From NCBI RefSeq assembly GCF_014836985.1, contig NZ_JACSPU010000002.1, forward strand, positions 186,001 to 250,000: a stretch of 64,000 bases of DNA, written 5' to 3'. Below, piece by piece: positions 1-8,757 of this stretch. The stretch's first letter is position 1. The number at the start of each line of letters is the position of its first letter. The stretch comes from Planococcus wigleyi. Lineage in GTDB: Bacteria; Bacillota; Bacilli; Bacillales_A; Planococcaceae. The notes beneath the pieces are model-generated. The model was not told where the DNA came from, searched no databases, and saw nothing but the letters and a program-made list of their open reading frames with translations. The position numbers were made by a program, and so were the translations under genes.

Positions 1-60
1 CGTAAGGGATGAAAGTTGACATCCCTATGGATAAATTTCCATTCATGCACGTGCACAGCG

Positions 61-66
61 TATAAT
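61..66 (+). promoter_or_regulatory. Candidate -10 box for pabA
   Basis: A perfect TATAAT lies about 50 bases upstream of the pabA start. The -35 position holds only a weak match (TTCCAT, 18-base spacer). A perfect TTGACA is at 16-21 but is much too far away. The palindrome GCACGTGC sits between them at 48-55. This is a promoter by position only. Confidence 0.4.
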
Positions 67-116
67 CAAAATAGCTGACCCATGCAAGTAACGAGTAGAG
101 TAAAGAGGTGCCATCC

Positions 117-743
117 ATGATCATCATCATCGATAACCAGGATTCATTCACCTATAACCTGGTCCATTATTTTGAGCAGCTGGATCAAAGTGTGCTTGTT
201 TTTCAAAACGACGAATTGACTGCAAAGCAAATAGAAAAGTTGATGCCGGAACTGGTTGTGCTGTCCCCGGGTCCGGGCCGGCCAGTTGAACAAGGGGCAA
301 GCCGGGAAGTGCTGACAGAATTGAGTGGAAAGATTCCGGTACTGGGCGTTTGCTTAGGGCATCAAACCATCATTGAACATTTCGGGGGGCGGATCGTCAA
401 AGGGCGCCAGCCTATGCACGGAAAAGTCTCTGTGCTGGTGCATTCGGGCAAAGGCATCTTCGCAGGCATTCCCAATCCAACGACCGTGACCCGCTACCAT
501 TCACTGGTTGCGGAAGAAGCTGCGTTGCCTGCCTGCCTGGAAGTGACAGGCCGCTCTGATGATGGCGCTATTATGGCTGTCCGTCATCGAATGCTGCCTG
601 TGGAAGGCATCCAGTTTCACCCGGAATCGATTTTGACGGTGGAGGGGTTCAAGATGCTAAAAAACAGTTATGAATTTGCGAAGCAGTGGAAAAAAGACAA
701 TAAGGGAGGTGCCGGACATGTCAAACCCTTACCTATTGTATGA
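117..743 (+). CDS. pabA: Aminodeoxychorismate/anthranilate synthase glutamine amidotransferase subunit
   Basis: This is a class I glutamine amidotransferase of about 208 residues, the usual length for PabA/TrpG. It releases ammonia from glutamine for the partner synthase encoded next. Visible motifs are the N-terminal DNQDSFTYNL, the oxyanion region SPGPGRP, the nucleophile segment GVCLGHQ and the HPES catalytic histidine-glutamate pair. An in-frame GTG exists at 108, but AAAGAGGTG at 102-110 is a good ribosome binding site for the ATG at 117, so that start is preferred. The gene overlaps pabBC by 26 bases. The fused partner points to folate rather than tryptophan, although PabA-type subunits can serve both. 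Confidence 0.93.
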   Translation: MIIIIDNQDSFTYNLVHYFEQLDQSVLVFQNDELTAKQIEKLMPELVVLSPGPGRPVEQGASREVLTELSGKIPVLGVCLGHQTIIEHFGGRIVKGRQPMHGKVSVLVHSGKGIFAGIPNPTTVTRYHSLVAEEAALPACLEVTGRSDDGAIMAVRHRMLPVEGIQFHPESILTVEGFKMLKNSYEFAKQWKKDNKGGAGHVKPLPIV

Positions 744-2481
744 GTTCCGTAGTGAAGATGGAGAGATTGAACCGCTTCTTTTCACCGATCCTTTGGAAGT
801 TTTCGAAACTCATCTACTTGCTGAAGTGCCGACGATTCTGGAAAAGCTGGAGCAAGCACTTAACAAGGGATTTTATGCAGCCGGCTATGTTTCCTATGAA
901 GCAGCCCCGGCTTTTCAGGCAGAAATGGTGACGCAACCGGCAGGTGAAATGCCGCTCGTTTGGTTCGGGATTTTCAATGCCCCCCAAAAAGCGCCTGTTT
1001 TATCTGAAGAACAGGAACCTTACAAGGTTTCGGAATGGAAAATGGCCAGTTCTGTGGAACATTATCAAAAAGGCATTCAGCAAATCAAGCAGGCGATTGA
1101 AGAAGGAGACACCTATCAGGTCAATTACACGGAACGCCTGTCAGCGGAATTTTCCGGCAGCGATTTGGCATTTTACCGCCAATTGGCCAGAAATCAGCAG
1201 GCGGATTACGGTGCCTATCTGAATCTTGGCAGGTTCCGCGTGCTTTCTGCATCTCCGGAACTGTTCTTTAAAGTCCGAAATGGCAAGCTGACCGCCAAAC
1301 CGATGAAAGGCACAGCGCCTAGGGGACGCACGACACAGGAAGACCAGGAACAGGTTGCGGCTTTGCTGGCTTCGAAGAAAGAGCAGTCCGAAAACCTGAT
1401 GATTGTCGATTTGCTCCGAAACGATATGAGCCGGTTGGCCAAACGGGGATCAGTCAAAGCCGATCCGTTATTTACAGTGGAAACCTATCCGACAGTCCAT
1501 CAGCTGACTTCGACCATCGAAGCGCAGCTGGACAAAGAGACGACAGTTTTGGAATGGTTTCAGGCTTTATTTCCATGCGGTTCCATTACCGGTGCACCTA
1601 AAATCAGTACGATGAAGTACATCGCCGGATTGGAACAAACTCCCCGGGAAGTCTATTGCGGCGCAATCGGTTTCATTACGCCTGATAAAGACGCTGTTTT
1701 TAACGTGCCGATCCGGACGGTCGTCATCGATCGGGAAAAAGGAACTGCGCGTTATGGTGTGGGCGGAGGAGTCACCTGGGACTCTACTTCTGAAGGAGAA
1801 TACAAGGAATTGCAGACAAAAGCGGAAGTGCTGACCGCCAAACGGCCGGTCTTCAGCCTGTTGGAATCGCTGAAACTGGAGAATGGGCAGTACCCATTGC
1901 TCGACTACCACTTGGCCCGTCTGCAGGATTCTGCGAATTATTTTCATTTCCCGGGAAATATTCAACAAGCTGAAAGTGAATTGATGAAACTCGCAGAAAA
2001 ACACCCGCAAGGCATTTACAAAGTCCGGCTGTTGCAAAATAAAGCAGGCAAACTAGAGCTGGAAGCGCAGGAAACTGCAGCCATTGGGCAACCGGTTAGA
2101 TGCGCAATCGCCCTTTCTGCAGTTGACGGCAAAAACCCATTCCTGTTCCATAAAACCACCCATCGCGTGGTATACAACAAGGCAAGCGAAGGTTTGCCCA
2201 AAGACGTATTTTCGATTCTGCTCTGGAATGAAAAACAGCAGCTGACAGAATTTACGATCGGCAACTTAGTGCTGGAAAAGGCGGGCTGCTTTTTCACGCC
2301 GCCAATTTCCTGCGGATTGCTGGCTGGTACGTTCAGGCAGCAGCTGCTGGACCAGCAGCGTATTGAAGAGAAAATCCTCGATAAAAAAGAGTTGGAAACT
2401 TGTGATGCCATCTGGCTGATCAACAGTGTGCGGGGCTGGCTGAAAGTAGAATTGATAAACCAGCCTTCCGAGATCATTTAA
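718..2481 (+). CDS. pabB: Aminodeoxychorismate synthase component I fused to aminodeoxychorismate lyase
   Basis: The product of about 587 residues joins two folate-pathway enzymes. The first ~370 residues are a chorismate-binding domain (GSITGAPKISTMK, EVYCGAIGF, the EENLMIVDLLRND region) that aminates chorismate to aminodeoxychorismate. The last ~200 residues are a class IV aminotransferase-like PabC domain (LLESLKLENGQYPLLDYHLARL), which would release pyruvate to give p-aminobenzoate. An upstream in-frame ATG lies at 670, but AAGGGAGGT at 702-710 places the start at 718. The gene overlaps pabA, implying translational coupling, and ends at a strong terminator. PabBC fusions are known in Bacteria. 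The fold of the C-terminal half is assigned from motif likeness only. Confidence 0.92.
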   Translation: MSNPYLLYEFRSEDGEIEPLLFTDPLEVFETHLLAEVPTILEKLEQALNKGFYAAGYVSYEAAPAFQAEMVTQPAGEMPLVWFGIFNAPQKAPVLSEEQEPYKVSEWKMASSVEHYQKGIQQIKQAIEEGDTYQVNYTERLSAEFSGSDLAFYRQLARNQQADYGAYLNLGRFRVLSASPELFFKVRNGKLTAKPMKGTAPRGRTTQEDQEQVAALLASKKEQSENLMIVDLLRNDMSRLAKRGSVKADPLFTVETYPTVHQLTSTIEAQLDKETTVLEWFQALFPCGSITGAPKISTMKYIAGLEQTPREVYCGAIGFITPDKDAVFNVPIRTVVIDREKGTARYGVGGGVTWDSTSEGEYKELQTKAEVLTAKRPVFSLLESLKLENGQYPLLDYHLARLQDSANYFHFPGNIQQAESELMKLAEKHPQGIYKVRLLQNKAGKLELEAQETAAIGQPVRCAIALSAVDGKNPFLFHKTTHRVVYNKASEGLPKDVFSILLWNEKQQLTEFTIGNLVLEKAGCFFTPPISCGLLAGTFRQQLLDQQRIEEKILDKKELETCDAIWLINSVRGWLKVELINQPSEII

Positions 2482-2493
2482 CTGAATCTGCAA

Positions 2494-2530
2494 TAAAGCC
2501 CAGCCGGATAGTTTCCGGCTGGGCTTTATT
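2494..2530. terminator. Bidirectional intrinsic terminator between pabBC and the PTS IIC gene
   Basis: The arms AAAGCCCAGCCGGA and TCCGGCTGGGCTTT enclose a five-base loop and have A- and T-rich flanks on both sides. They can end both convergent transcripts. Confidence 0.9.
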
Positions 2531-2531
2531 T

Positions 2532-3569
2532 TTATTCGAAATCGAGTTTGTAATCGGAGGCTTTGATCATTTTCAGCTTGCGTGAGAAAACGAAGAGCAA
2601 ACCGATGTTTAAAAGGATCGGCAAGACCAGGAAGGTGCTGATCATGACGGCGATATTGCGGCTGTTCCAGCCGCCTTCCGCAAGATTCATGTAATTCAGC
2701 GGTCCGACAAGGCCGGACAAGCCGAAACCGGCACTGTAAGGTGTGCCTTGTATGTTCAGGATTCCTGCGAGTGCACCGAGGACAGCTGCTGTAATCAGCA
2801 TGGGAATGGCAATCTGCGGTTTCATCAGAAAGTTTTTCATCTGAATCTTTGGAGATCCCAATACATGTGCGAGCGCTGTTCCCATGGAATTGGCTTTGTA
2901 GCTGGAAATGGCCAGCCCGACACCGGCTGCAACGATTCCAAGATTCGCAGCGCCTGCCCCGATGCCCGAAAGCATAATGACTGTGGCGACACCGACCGTT
3001 GAAATCGGCAGCAGGATAATGGTACAGAAAATCATCGCAATCAAGGCCCCCATCACTACCGGTTGCAGTGAGGTGATATGCGCAACTGCTGTGCCGATTA
3101 TGCCCGTTGATTGTTTCATGAACGGCAGCAGCAGGTAACCGACCATTCCGGGAATGAGGATGCTCAAAGTAGGCATCAGGAGAATGGCGTAAGCCTTTAG
3201 TTTATCTCCGAGAAATTGGACAAACAAAACAGTTAAGGCCGCCGTGATTCCGATATTGATGACAATGCCGATGCCGTTCAACGTCATGACGCCTTCAGCG
3301 GTCTTCTGAATGACGCCGCTGCCGACCATGGAAGCGATCCCGACACTGGCTGTCTGGATTGGAGTCAATTTAAACGTAATGCCCACCATAACACCGATCA
3401 GGACCGGCAATAAACTCATGGTAAAAACCGTAATATCAAAAAGATGCTGCAGGGGAGGAAAATGGGGAATCAGTAATTTCAGTATTTCTCCTAATAATGC
3501 GTTTGGAATCAAAGCGACGACAATGCCGATGCTCATTCCGTTTAATAACTTACTGATGAATTCTTTCAT
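2532..3569 (-). CDS. PfoR-like membrane protein of the PTS EIIC_2 family
   Basis: This 345-residue protein has about ten hydrophobic segments, starting MKEFISKLLNGMSIGIVVAL. It resembles the EIIC_2/PfoR family (COG3641). Members look like membrane components of a phosphotransferase system, but most stand alone without IIA or IIB partners, as here. No phosphorylation-site domain is present. Glycine-rich loops such as GLSGLVGPLNYM are typical of the family. Substrate is unknown, and some relatives were named as regulators of perfringolysin. It is a single gene, convergent with pabBC. Confidence 0.8.
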   Translation of the reverse strand: MKEFISKLLNGMSIGIVVALIPNALLGEILKLLIPHFPPLQHLFDITVFTMSLLPVLIGVMVGITFKLTPIQTASVGIASMVGSGVIQKTAEGVMTLNGIGIVINIGITAALTVLFVQFLGDKLKAYAILLMPTLSILIPGMVGYLLLPFMKQSTGIIGTAVAHITSLQPVVMGALIAMIFCTIILLPISTVGVATVIMLSGIGAGAANLGIVAAGVGLAISSYKANSMGTALAHVLGSPKIQMKNFLMKPQIAIPMLITAAVLGALAGILNIQGTPYSAGFGLSGLVGPLNYMNLAEGGWNSRNIAVMISTFLVLPILLNIGLLFVFSRKLKMIKASDYKLDFE

Positions 3570-3700
3570 AGCTGCAGCTCCTGTCTAAGTTGTTTGAAAT
3601 ATGTTACTACTATAATGAATATTCTGAAATAAATCAACAAAAAGTTTGTCGCATTAACGCGTTGGTGCGCGAAAGCGTTTTAGGGAGGGCAGCCTCTGTG

Positions 3701-3961
3701 CACGCCGTTTTGCCATCGACTTTCACATACCTGCTATCCTGGACCTTTCTCCGGTCCGAAATCAATTTTTCAGTAGCAGTGGCTATGGGGGCGGCAGCTG
3801 GGGCAGGGGGTATCGGATTTGAATTATTCATGGCTTCCGGTTTCTATTTCGATTTAAGCGAAGTGGGAATGATTACTTATATGATACTGGTTTTCGCCAT
3901 TGTTCTGGAATTCCTTTCGACCAGAATGAAGAACCGCTATTTCCCGGCGACAATGAAGTAA
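3701..3961 (+). pseudogene. Relic of a PhnE-type ABC transporter permease (C-terminal part)
   Basis: The last ~85 codons of an open frame starting at 3590 look like the C-terminal end of a phosphonate/phosphate-type ABC permease. They contain the EAA-loop-like signature GAGGIGFEL followed by FDLSEVGMITYMILVFAIVLE and a basic tail. Only the end of the permease is present. The codons before about 3700 (many Tyr, Cys and Asn) look like non-coding sequence. No ATPase or binding-protein gene is adjacent. This is most simply the remnant of a deleted phn-type transporter, although a short expressed membrane protein cannot be excluded. Confidence 0.6.
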
Positions 3962-3995
3962 AGACAGAGGTTCTGCTGATGCACCCTAATAGATG

Positions 3996-4024
3996 TTGTA
4001 ATATTCAGACCACTGGGGTTTAAT
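3996..4024 (+). promoter_or_regulatory. Candidate sigma-A promoter of the SDR gene
   Basis: TTGTAA at 3996-4001 and TTTAAT at 4019-4024 are separated by 17 bases, about 40 bases before the start codon. Confidence 0.5.
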
Positions 4025-4063
4025 AAGAGTGAACATTTTTTTCAACACAAGGGGGCAAAACAG

Positions 4064-4807
4064 ATGGAATTGACAGGGAAAACGGCAATTGTTACAGGTG
4101 GAGCATCCGGCATTGGGTTGGCGACAGCGAAAGCGTTTCTTGAAAAAGGGGCAAAAGTCGTCATCGCGGATTTCAATGAGGAAGGCGGCAAGCAAGCTGA
4201 GCAGCAACTGAAGCAAGGAGATGCTGAAGTGGTCTTCGTCAAAGTGGATGTGGCCAGCGAGGAATCGGTTGAACAATTGGTCGCTGCAACAGTCGAACGT
4301 TACGGAAGAGTTGACATCATGGTCAACAATGCCGGTGTTGGCGTCTTGGGTGTGACGCATGAGCTGACGTACGAGGATTACCATAAAGTAATTTCCATCA
4401 ACCAGGATGGGGTCTTTTTCGGTGCCAAGCACGCCATCAAGAACATGCTGGAAAATGGGGATGGCGGCGTCATCATCAACACATCTTCGATTCTTGGAAC
4501 TGTTGGAGAAGGCGGTGCTTTTGCCTATAACGCAACGAAAGGCGCGGTCAACCTAATGACCAAATCATTGGCTTTGCAATATGCTGAACATAACATCCGC
4601 GTCAATGCCGTGGCGCCGGGCTATGTGGAGTCAGGCATGGTCAGCAAAGAAGCATTGGGTGATTTTTACGATGCGTTGGTTGCTAAACATCCTGTCGGCA
4701 GACTGGGTCAGCCGGATGAAATTGCCCATGCAATCGTCTTCCTGGTGGAAAATGAATTTGTTACAGGCAGTACATTAATGGTCGATGGCGGATACACCGC
4801 TCAATAA
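4064..4807 (+). CDS. Short-chain dehydrogenase/reductase (classical SDR)
   Basis: This 247-residue classical SDR shows the cofactor motif TGGASGIG at residues 11-18, NNAG at 88-91, Asn113, and the catalytic Ser142, Tyr155 and Lys159 (YNATK). Asp37 after the second beta-strand (VVIADFN) suggests NAD(H) rather than NADP(H). The C-terminal VTGSTLMVDGGYTAQ is the usual SDR ending. The substrate cannot be read from the sequence; relatives include 3-oxoacyl-ACP reductases and glucose or sorbitol dehydrogenases. It is a monocistronic gene with its own promoter and a terminator. Confidence 0.9.
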   Translation: MELTGKTAIVTGGASGIGLATAKAFLEKGAKVVIADFNEEGGKQAEQQLKQGDAEVVFVKVDVASEESVEQLVAATVERYGRVDIMVNNAGVGVLGVTHELTYEDYHKVISINQDGVFFGAKHAIKNMLENGDGGVIINTSSILGTVGEGGAFAYNATKGAVNLMTKSLALQYAEHNIRVNAVAPGYVESGMVSKEALGDFYDALVAKHPVGRLGQPDEIAHAIVFLVENEFVTGSTLMVDGGYTAQ

Positions 4808-4819
4808 AATGGACGATAG

Positions 4820-4848
4820 GAGAGCTGCAGACTGCAGCTCTTTTTTTA
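4820..4848 (+). terminator. Intrinsic terminator after the SDR gene
   Basis: A perfect hairpin GAGCTGCAG/CTGCAGCTC with a one-base loop is followed by eight T residues. Confidence 0.85.
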
Positions 4849-4949
4849 TAGACGTTTTACTTTTTCTGAAGAGGGAAATTTTAAGCAAGGATGTCTTTAA
4901 ATGAAATTCATCATCATGATAGAAAAAAAGAATAATCAGGAGGGGCGGC

Positions 4950-5648
4950 ATGAAAAAACTTGGCATGATTGGTGGTACGGGACCCGAGTCGACGGTTGAT
5001 TATTACCAATCCATTATCAGTAGATTCCAGGAAGACACAGGCAGCAAGGAAAGCCTGCCGGAATTATTGATTTACAGTATCAACATGTACAAAATATTTG
5101 ATCTGCTCCAAAACAATCAGGAAGAAGAACTGGCGGAATATTTGGCTGCCGCGGTGTTGAGCCTGGAAAGGGCTGGAGCGGACTTCGCGGTCATTTCAGC
5201 CAATACACCGCATATCGTTTTCGATAAGGTCCAGCAAAAAGTGAACATACCGATGATCAGCATTGTGAAAGAAAGCTACCGGACAGCCCATCAGCTGGAA
5301 ATTGATAAGATTGGCTTGCTGGGAACCAAATTCACCATGGAAAATGATTTTTTCAAAGAACCATTCATGGCGAACGGAAAAGAGATTTTTGTGCCGAATG
5401 AACAAGACCAGCAATTTATTCACGAAAAAATCGTCAAGGAACTGGAACGTGGAATCGTCAATGAGGAAACGAAGAAGGAATTTCTGGCGATTGCTAAGCG
5501 GATGATCGAACAACATGACATTGAAGGGCTGATTCTTGGCTGTACTGAGCTTCCAATGATCTTTAAGCCGGAGGACCTGGATATTCCGCAATTGAACACA
5601 GTAGAGATCCATGTTGCCAAAATTGTCGACATGATTACAGCAGATTGA
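4950..5648 (+). CDS. Aspartate/glutamate racemase family protein, first catalytic cysteine replaced
   Basis: This 232-residue protein belongs to the Asp/Glu/hydantoin racemase fold. It has the N-terminal MIGGTGPESTVDYY motif and GCTELP near the C-terminus with Cys198. Two-cysteine cofactor-independent racemases use a Cys in both halves. Here the first site reads SANTPH, so Ser83 stands where Cys is expected, while Asn85, Thr86 and His88 are kept. Either the protein racemises with altered chemistry or specificity, or it has another activity. A good RBS (AGGAGGGG) precedes the ATG. It is a single gene between two terminators. Confidence 0.85.
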   Translation: MKKLGMIGGTGPESTVDYYQSIISRFQEDTGSKESLPELLIYSINMYKIFDLLQNNQEEELAEYLAAAVLSLERAGADFAVISANTPHIVFDKVQQKVNIPMISIVKESYRTAHQLEIDKIGLLGTKFTMENDFFKEPFMANGKEIFVPNEQDQQFIHEKIVKELERGIVNEETKKEFLAIAKRMIEQHDIEGLILGCTELPMIFKPEDLDIPQLNTVEIHVAKIVDMITAD

Positions 5649-5656
5649 AGAATTTA

Positions 5657-5703
5657 GCGAGAAAGGGGCTTTCCACCGGGAAAAGTCCCTTTTCTCGTTT
5701 TTC
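5657..5703 (+). terminator. Intrinsic terminator after the racemase gene
   Basis: The long hairpin CGAGAAAGGGGCTTT / AAAAGTCCCTTTTCTCG is followed by TTTTTC. Confidence 0.8.
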
Positions 5704-5805
5704 AATAACTAAACAAAAAAAATCCGGAAATTCTGTAACCCCTTTCTTTATGATAACGTCAGCTATTTTTCCCTAAACCCTTGCAGCAGCACGCAAATTT
5801 TGCCA

Positions 5806-5834
5806 TTGCCGATACAAAATAGAATGTTTATAGT
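5806..5834 (+). promoter_or_regulatory. Candidate sigma-A promoter of the DUF5058-M20 operon
   Basis: TTGCCG at 5806-5811 and TATAGT at 5829-5834 are separated by 17 bases, about 90 bases before the first gene of the operon. Confidence 0.55.
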
Positions 5835-5923
5835 GAACAATATGAACCGAATACGGAAGATTTAGACTAATTCGTTTTTTTCGGTGGTCTACGGACTAAT
5901 TAAACGGCAGAGAGGGTGTACGG

Positions 5924-6634
5924 ATGAGCAAAGTTATGGAAACAGCCAACAGTTTACCGCTTTGGATTATTGCAGGATTGGTGGTCAGCATTGTTATTTT
6001 TCAAGCCATCACGTTTATCAGGTTGGCTTCACGGACAGCTTCAACTGTCGGGATGAACAAGCTCGAAGTTAAGACAGCCCTCAGAACAGGGGCCATCAGT
6101 TCCCTTGGACCTTCTTTCGCTATTTTGATCGTCGCTATTTCCTTGCTGACACTGATCGGCAATCCGGTCACCTTGATGCGCATCGGCATCATCGGTTCAG
6201 CGCCGGTTGAAACAATCGGGGCGACAGTGGGAGCACAGGCAGCAGGATCTGACCTCGGATCAGCAGAGTTCACCCATCAAGCCTTCACCAACGCAGTATG
6301 GGTCATGTGCCTGGGTGGAGTCGGCTGGCTTTTGGTAACCGCGCTGTTCACTAAATCGCTCAGCAAAGCTCAAGCGAAAATTGCCGACAATGGCCAGAAA
6401 AGCGTGACGCTGTTAAAGGTGATTTCAACAGCTGCTTTACTGGGCGCTTTCAGTTACCTGGGAACGACACAAGTAATCAAAGGGATGAACGAAGCGATGG
6501 TGTTTCTTGCTGCATTTGCAGTCATGCCGCTCATCCTTTGGTGCGCTGCCAGATTCAAGCTGAACTGGCTCAGGGAATGGTCGCTCGGCTTGATTATCCT
6601 TGTGGGAATTTCAGTCGGTTATTTCATATCCTAA
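5924..6634 (+). CDS. DUF5058-type integral membrane protein
   Basis: This 236-residue protein is very hydrophobic, with about six predicted membrane spans. It resembles the DUF5058 family. A conserved-looking loop (RIGIIGSAPVETIGATVGAQAAGSDLG) lies between spans, and a glycine- and small-residue-rich reentrant-like segment suggests a transporter. It is the first gene of a three-gene unit with a second membrane protein 21 bases downstream and an M20 amidohydrolase after that. The unit suggests import of an acylated or peptide-like compound that is then hydrolysed. The start is supported by AGAGAGGGTG. Function is inferred from context only. Confidence 0.75.
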   Translation: MSKVMETANSLPLWIIAGLVVSIVIFQAITFIRLASRTASTVGMNKLEVKTALRTGAISSLGPSFAILIVAISLLTLIGNPVTLMRIGIIGSAPVETIGATVGAQAAGSDLGSAEFTHQAFTNAVWVMCLGGVGWLLVTALFTKSLSKAQAKIADNGQKSVTLLKVISTAALLGAFSYLGTTQVIKGMNEAMVFLAAFAVMPLILWCAARFKLNWLREWSLGLIILVGISVGYFIS

Positions 6635-6655
6635 AAAGAAAAGAGGAGACGGCGT

Positions 6656-7393
6656 ATGACCTTGAATAAGGAAGTGCAAAATGAAACACTGGAACAGGGA
6701 CTTGAAGGGCTTAGAGAGACAGCAGGAGTCAAGACCATCAGTTTCGAGAAATTCCATGACCGTTCCCATTTTTGGGGAAGGCTGACCATTTGGGCAGTTA
6801 TCGTCCTTTCCCTGGCTTTGCCGTTATACTTATCCTATGGCCTGGGTTTTCATCCGGGCTGGTCGGCGATATTGTCAGGTTTTCTGGCCTATGCCGCAGT
6901 CGTAGGGGTTTTATGGTTTGTTGAACCGATCAGCTATTACCCGATTTTAGGGATTTCCGGCACCTACTTAGCCTTTCTGACAGGGAATATCGGCAATATG
7001 TGTTTGCCGGCAGCTTCTATCGCCCAATCAGCCGTAGGCGTAGAACCAGGTACGAAAAAAGGTGAACTGACCGCTACACTTGCCATGGCAGCTGCATCAA
7101 TCGTCAACATCGTCATGCTGCTGTTCATCGTACTGGGCGGCTCATATGTCGTCACTTTATTGCCGCAGTCGGTTGTGGATTCGCTGGTATTCGTCTTGCC
7201 GGCGATTTTCGGAGGGCTTATTGCGCAACTGGCTATGCAAAAGCCATTGTGGGGAGTGATCGGCATCGCTTTGGCGTTGGCCGTCAATCTGGGACCGGTA
7301 CCGACTTCATTGAAAGCCTTCTGCTGTATTTTCGGCCTGGTGATCATCTGCCTGCTGCTGGAAAAACTGAAAAAGACCAAAGAAATCGCTTGA
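6656..7393 (+). CDS. Integral membrane protein, probable partner of the DUF5058 protein
   Basis: The 245-residue product has a hydrophilic N-terminus of about 40 residues followed by about six membrane spans. The segment FLTGNIGNMCLPAASIAQSAVGVEPGTKKGEL is a glycine- and proline-rich loop of the sort found in substrate pathways. I do not recognise a named family with certainty. It lies 21 bases after the DUF5058 gene and 25 bases before the M20 gene, each with a good RBS (AGAGGAG, AAGGAGGA). The three are almost surely co-transcribed, and the two membrane proteins may form one transporter. Confidence 0.7.
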   Translation: MTLNKEVQNETLEQGLEGLRETAGVKTISFEKFHDRSHFWGRLTIWAVIVLSLALPLYLSYGLGFHPGWSAILSGFLAYAAVVGVLWFVEPISYYPILGISGTYLAFLTGNIGNMCLPAASIAQSAVGVEPGTKKGELTATLAMAAASIVNIVMLLFIVLGGSYVVTLLPQSVVDSLVFVLPAIFGGLIAQLAMQKPLWGVIGIALALAVNLGPVPTSLKAFCCIFGLVIICLLLEKLKKTKEIA

Positions 7394-7418
7394 ATACATC
7401 AACAAGGAGGAAGATAAA

Positions 7419-8633
7419 ATGGTACAGCAAGCCCACTCATCTCAGCTTAAGGAGCAATTAGTGAACATGCTGGAAAGTCGGAAGGATGAAATGATCCAAA
7501 TCCGCCGCCATCTTCACCAGCATCCCGAGCTGTCATTTAAAGAGGAGAAAACCGCGCAGTTTATTGCGGATTTCTATAAAGGGAAAGACGTTGAAGTCCA
7601 GACACATGTTGGAAACGGCTATGGCATCATCGTCACTATCAAAGGCGGCAAGCCCGGCAAAACCATTGGCTTACGCGCGGATTTTGATGCACTGCCGATT
7701 CAGGAAGAAGTGGATGTTCCATTCAAATCGCAGAACGAAGGCGTCATGCACGCCTGCGGCCATGATGGCCATACCGCCTATATGCTGGTGCTGGCGGATT
7801 GCCTGATCCAGTTGAAAGAAGAAGTATCCGGTACCATCAAGATTATCCATCAGCATGCGGAAGAAACGCCGCCGGGCGGAGCGAAAAGCATCGTGGAATC
7901 CGGAGTGCTCGATGACCTGGATGCCGTCTTCGGCACCCATTTGTTCCCGACTCATCCGGCAGGCACCATCGGCTACCGCAGCGGATACGCCATGGCCGGA
8001 AGAACGTATTTTAAAATGAAAATCCAGGGGCGCGGCGGCCATGGATCGTCTCCGCAAAACGCCAATGACCCGATTGTCGCCGGTGCCCATTTTATCACCG
8101 CCGTGCAGACTGTCGTCAGCCGCCGCCTGAACCCGTTTGAAATGGGCGTCGTGACCATCGGTTCTTTTGACGGCAAAGGTTCCTTTAACATCATCAAAGA
8201 CAGCATCGAAATCGAAGGTGACGTCCGGTACATGAACGACAAGACACAGCAGCTGATCGACCGGGAAATCCATCGCATCGTCAGCGGCATTGAACTGCAG
8301 TTTGATGTGGCGTGCGATTTGGTCTACACTGCCGATTATCCGCCGCTTCGCAATGATGAAGCCGTAACGGAAGAAGTCGTTGCCATACTGAAAAAAGCGG
8401 CGGATTCCGATATCAAGGAAGTCGTCGAATATCCGGTGTTTTCGGGTTCGGAAGACTTCGCTTATTACTTGGAGAAAACGCCGGGCCTATTCTTCAATAT
8501 CGGCTGCAAACCGAAAGGCCGGGAAGAAGTCTTTTTTAACCATCACCCGAAATTCGATATCGACGAAGATGCTTTGCTGGTTGCCGCTAAAGCAGTTGCT
8601 TACGTGGTTTGTGATTACGGAAGATCCAATTGA
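7419..8633 (+). CDS. M20 family metallo-amidohydrolase
   Basis: This 404-residue protein matches the M20D amidohydrolases (aminoacylase, hippurate hydrolase, N-acetyl-amino-acid and IAA-conjugate hydrolases). Visible are RRHLHQHPELSF at 29-40, the metal ligand motif HACGHDGH at 111-118 with Cys113, the general-base pair HAEETPPGGA (Glu148-Glu149), and a dimerisation lid region (GRGGHGSSPQNANDP). It cleaves amide bonds of N-acylated or conjugated amino acids in the cytoplasm. The two upstream membrane proteins probably supply the substrate. It ends at a strong terminator. The exact substrate cannot be read from sequence. Confidence 0.9.
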   Translation: MVQQAHSSQLKEQLVNMLESRKDEMIQIRRHLHQHPELSFKEEKTAQFIADFYKGKDVEVQTHVGNGYGIIVTIKGGKPGKTIGLRADFDALPIQEEVDVPFKSQNEGVMHACGHDGHTAYMLVLADCLIQLKEEVSGTIKIIHQHAEETPPGGAKSIVESGVLDDLDAVFGTHLFPTHPAGTIGYRSGYAMAGRTYFKMKIQGRGGHGSSPQNANDPIVAGAHFITAVQTVVSRRLNPFEMGVVTIGSFDGKGSFNIIKDSIEIEGDVRYMNDKTQQLIDREIHRIVSGIELQFDVACDLVYTADYPPLRNDEAVTEEVVAILKKAADSDIKEVVEYPVFSGSEDFAYYLEKTPGLFFNIGCKPKGREEVFFNHHPKFDIDEDALLVAAKAVAYVVCDYGRSN

Positions 8634-8641
8634 AGTGAAGC

Positions 8642-8676
8642 ATAGCCGTTCCCATCTAGGGAGCGGTTATTTTTTG
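8642..8676 (+). terminator. Intrinsic terminator after the M20 gene
   Basis: A 12-base-pair stem (ATAGCCGTTCCC / GGGAGCGGTTAT, two G-U pairs) is followed by TTTTT. Confidence 0.85.
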
Positions 8677-8757
8677 TGCTGATTTTCAACGCTTCTGGAA
8701 GCAATCCCTTGGATGGAAAATGGCCGCTGGATAAAGTATGATAAAGAGAAACTCAAT

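Noticed and set aside
16-21. TTGACA as -35 of the pabA promoter
   Set aside because: It is 39 bases from the TATAAT at 61-66, far beyond the usual 16-19.
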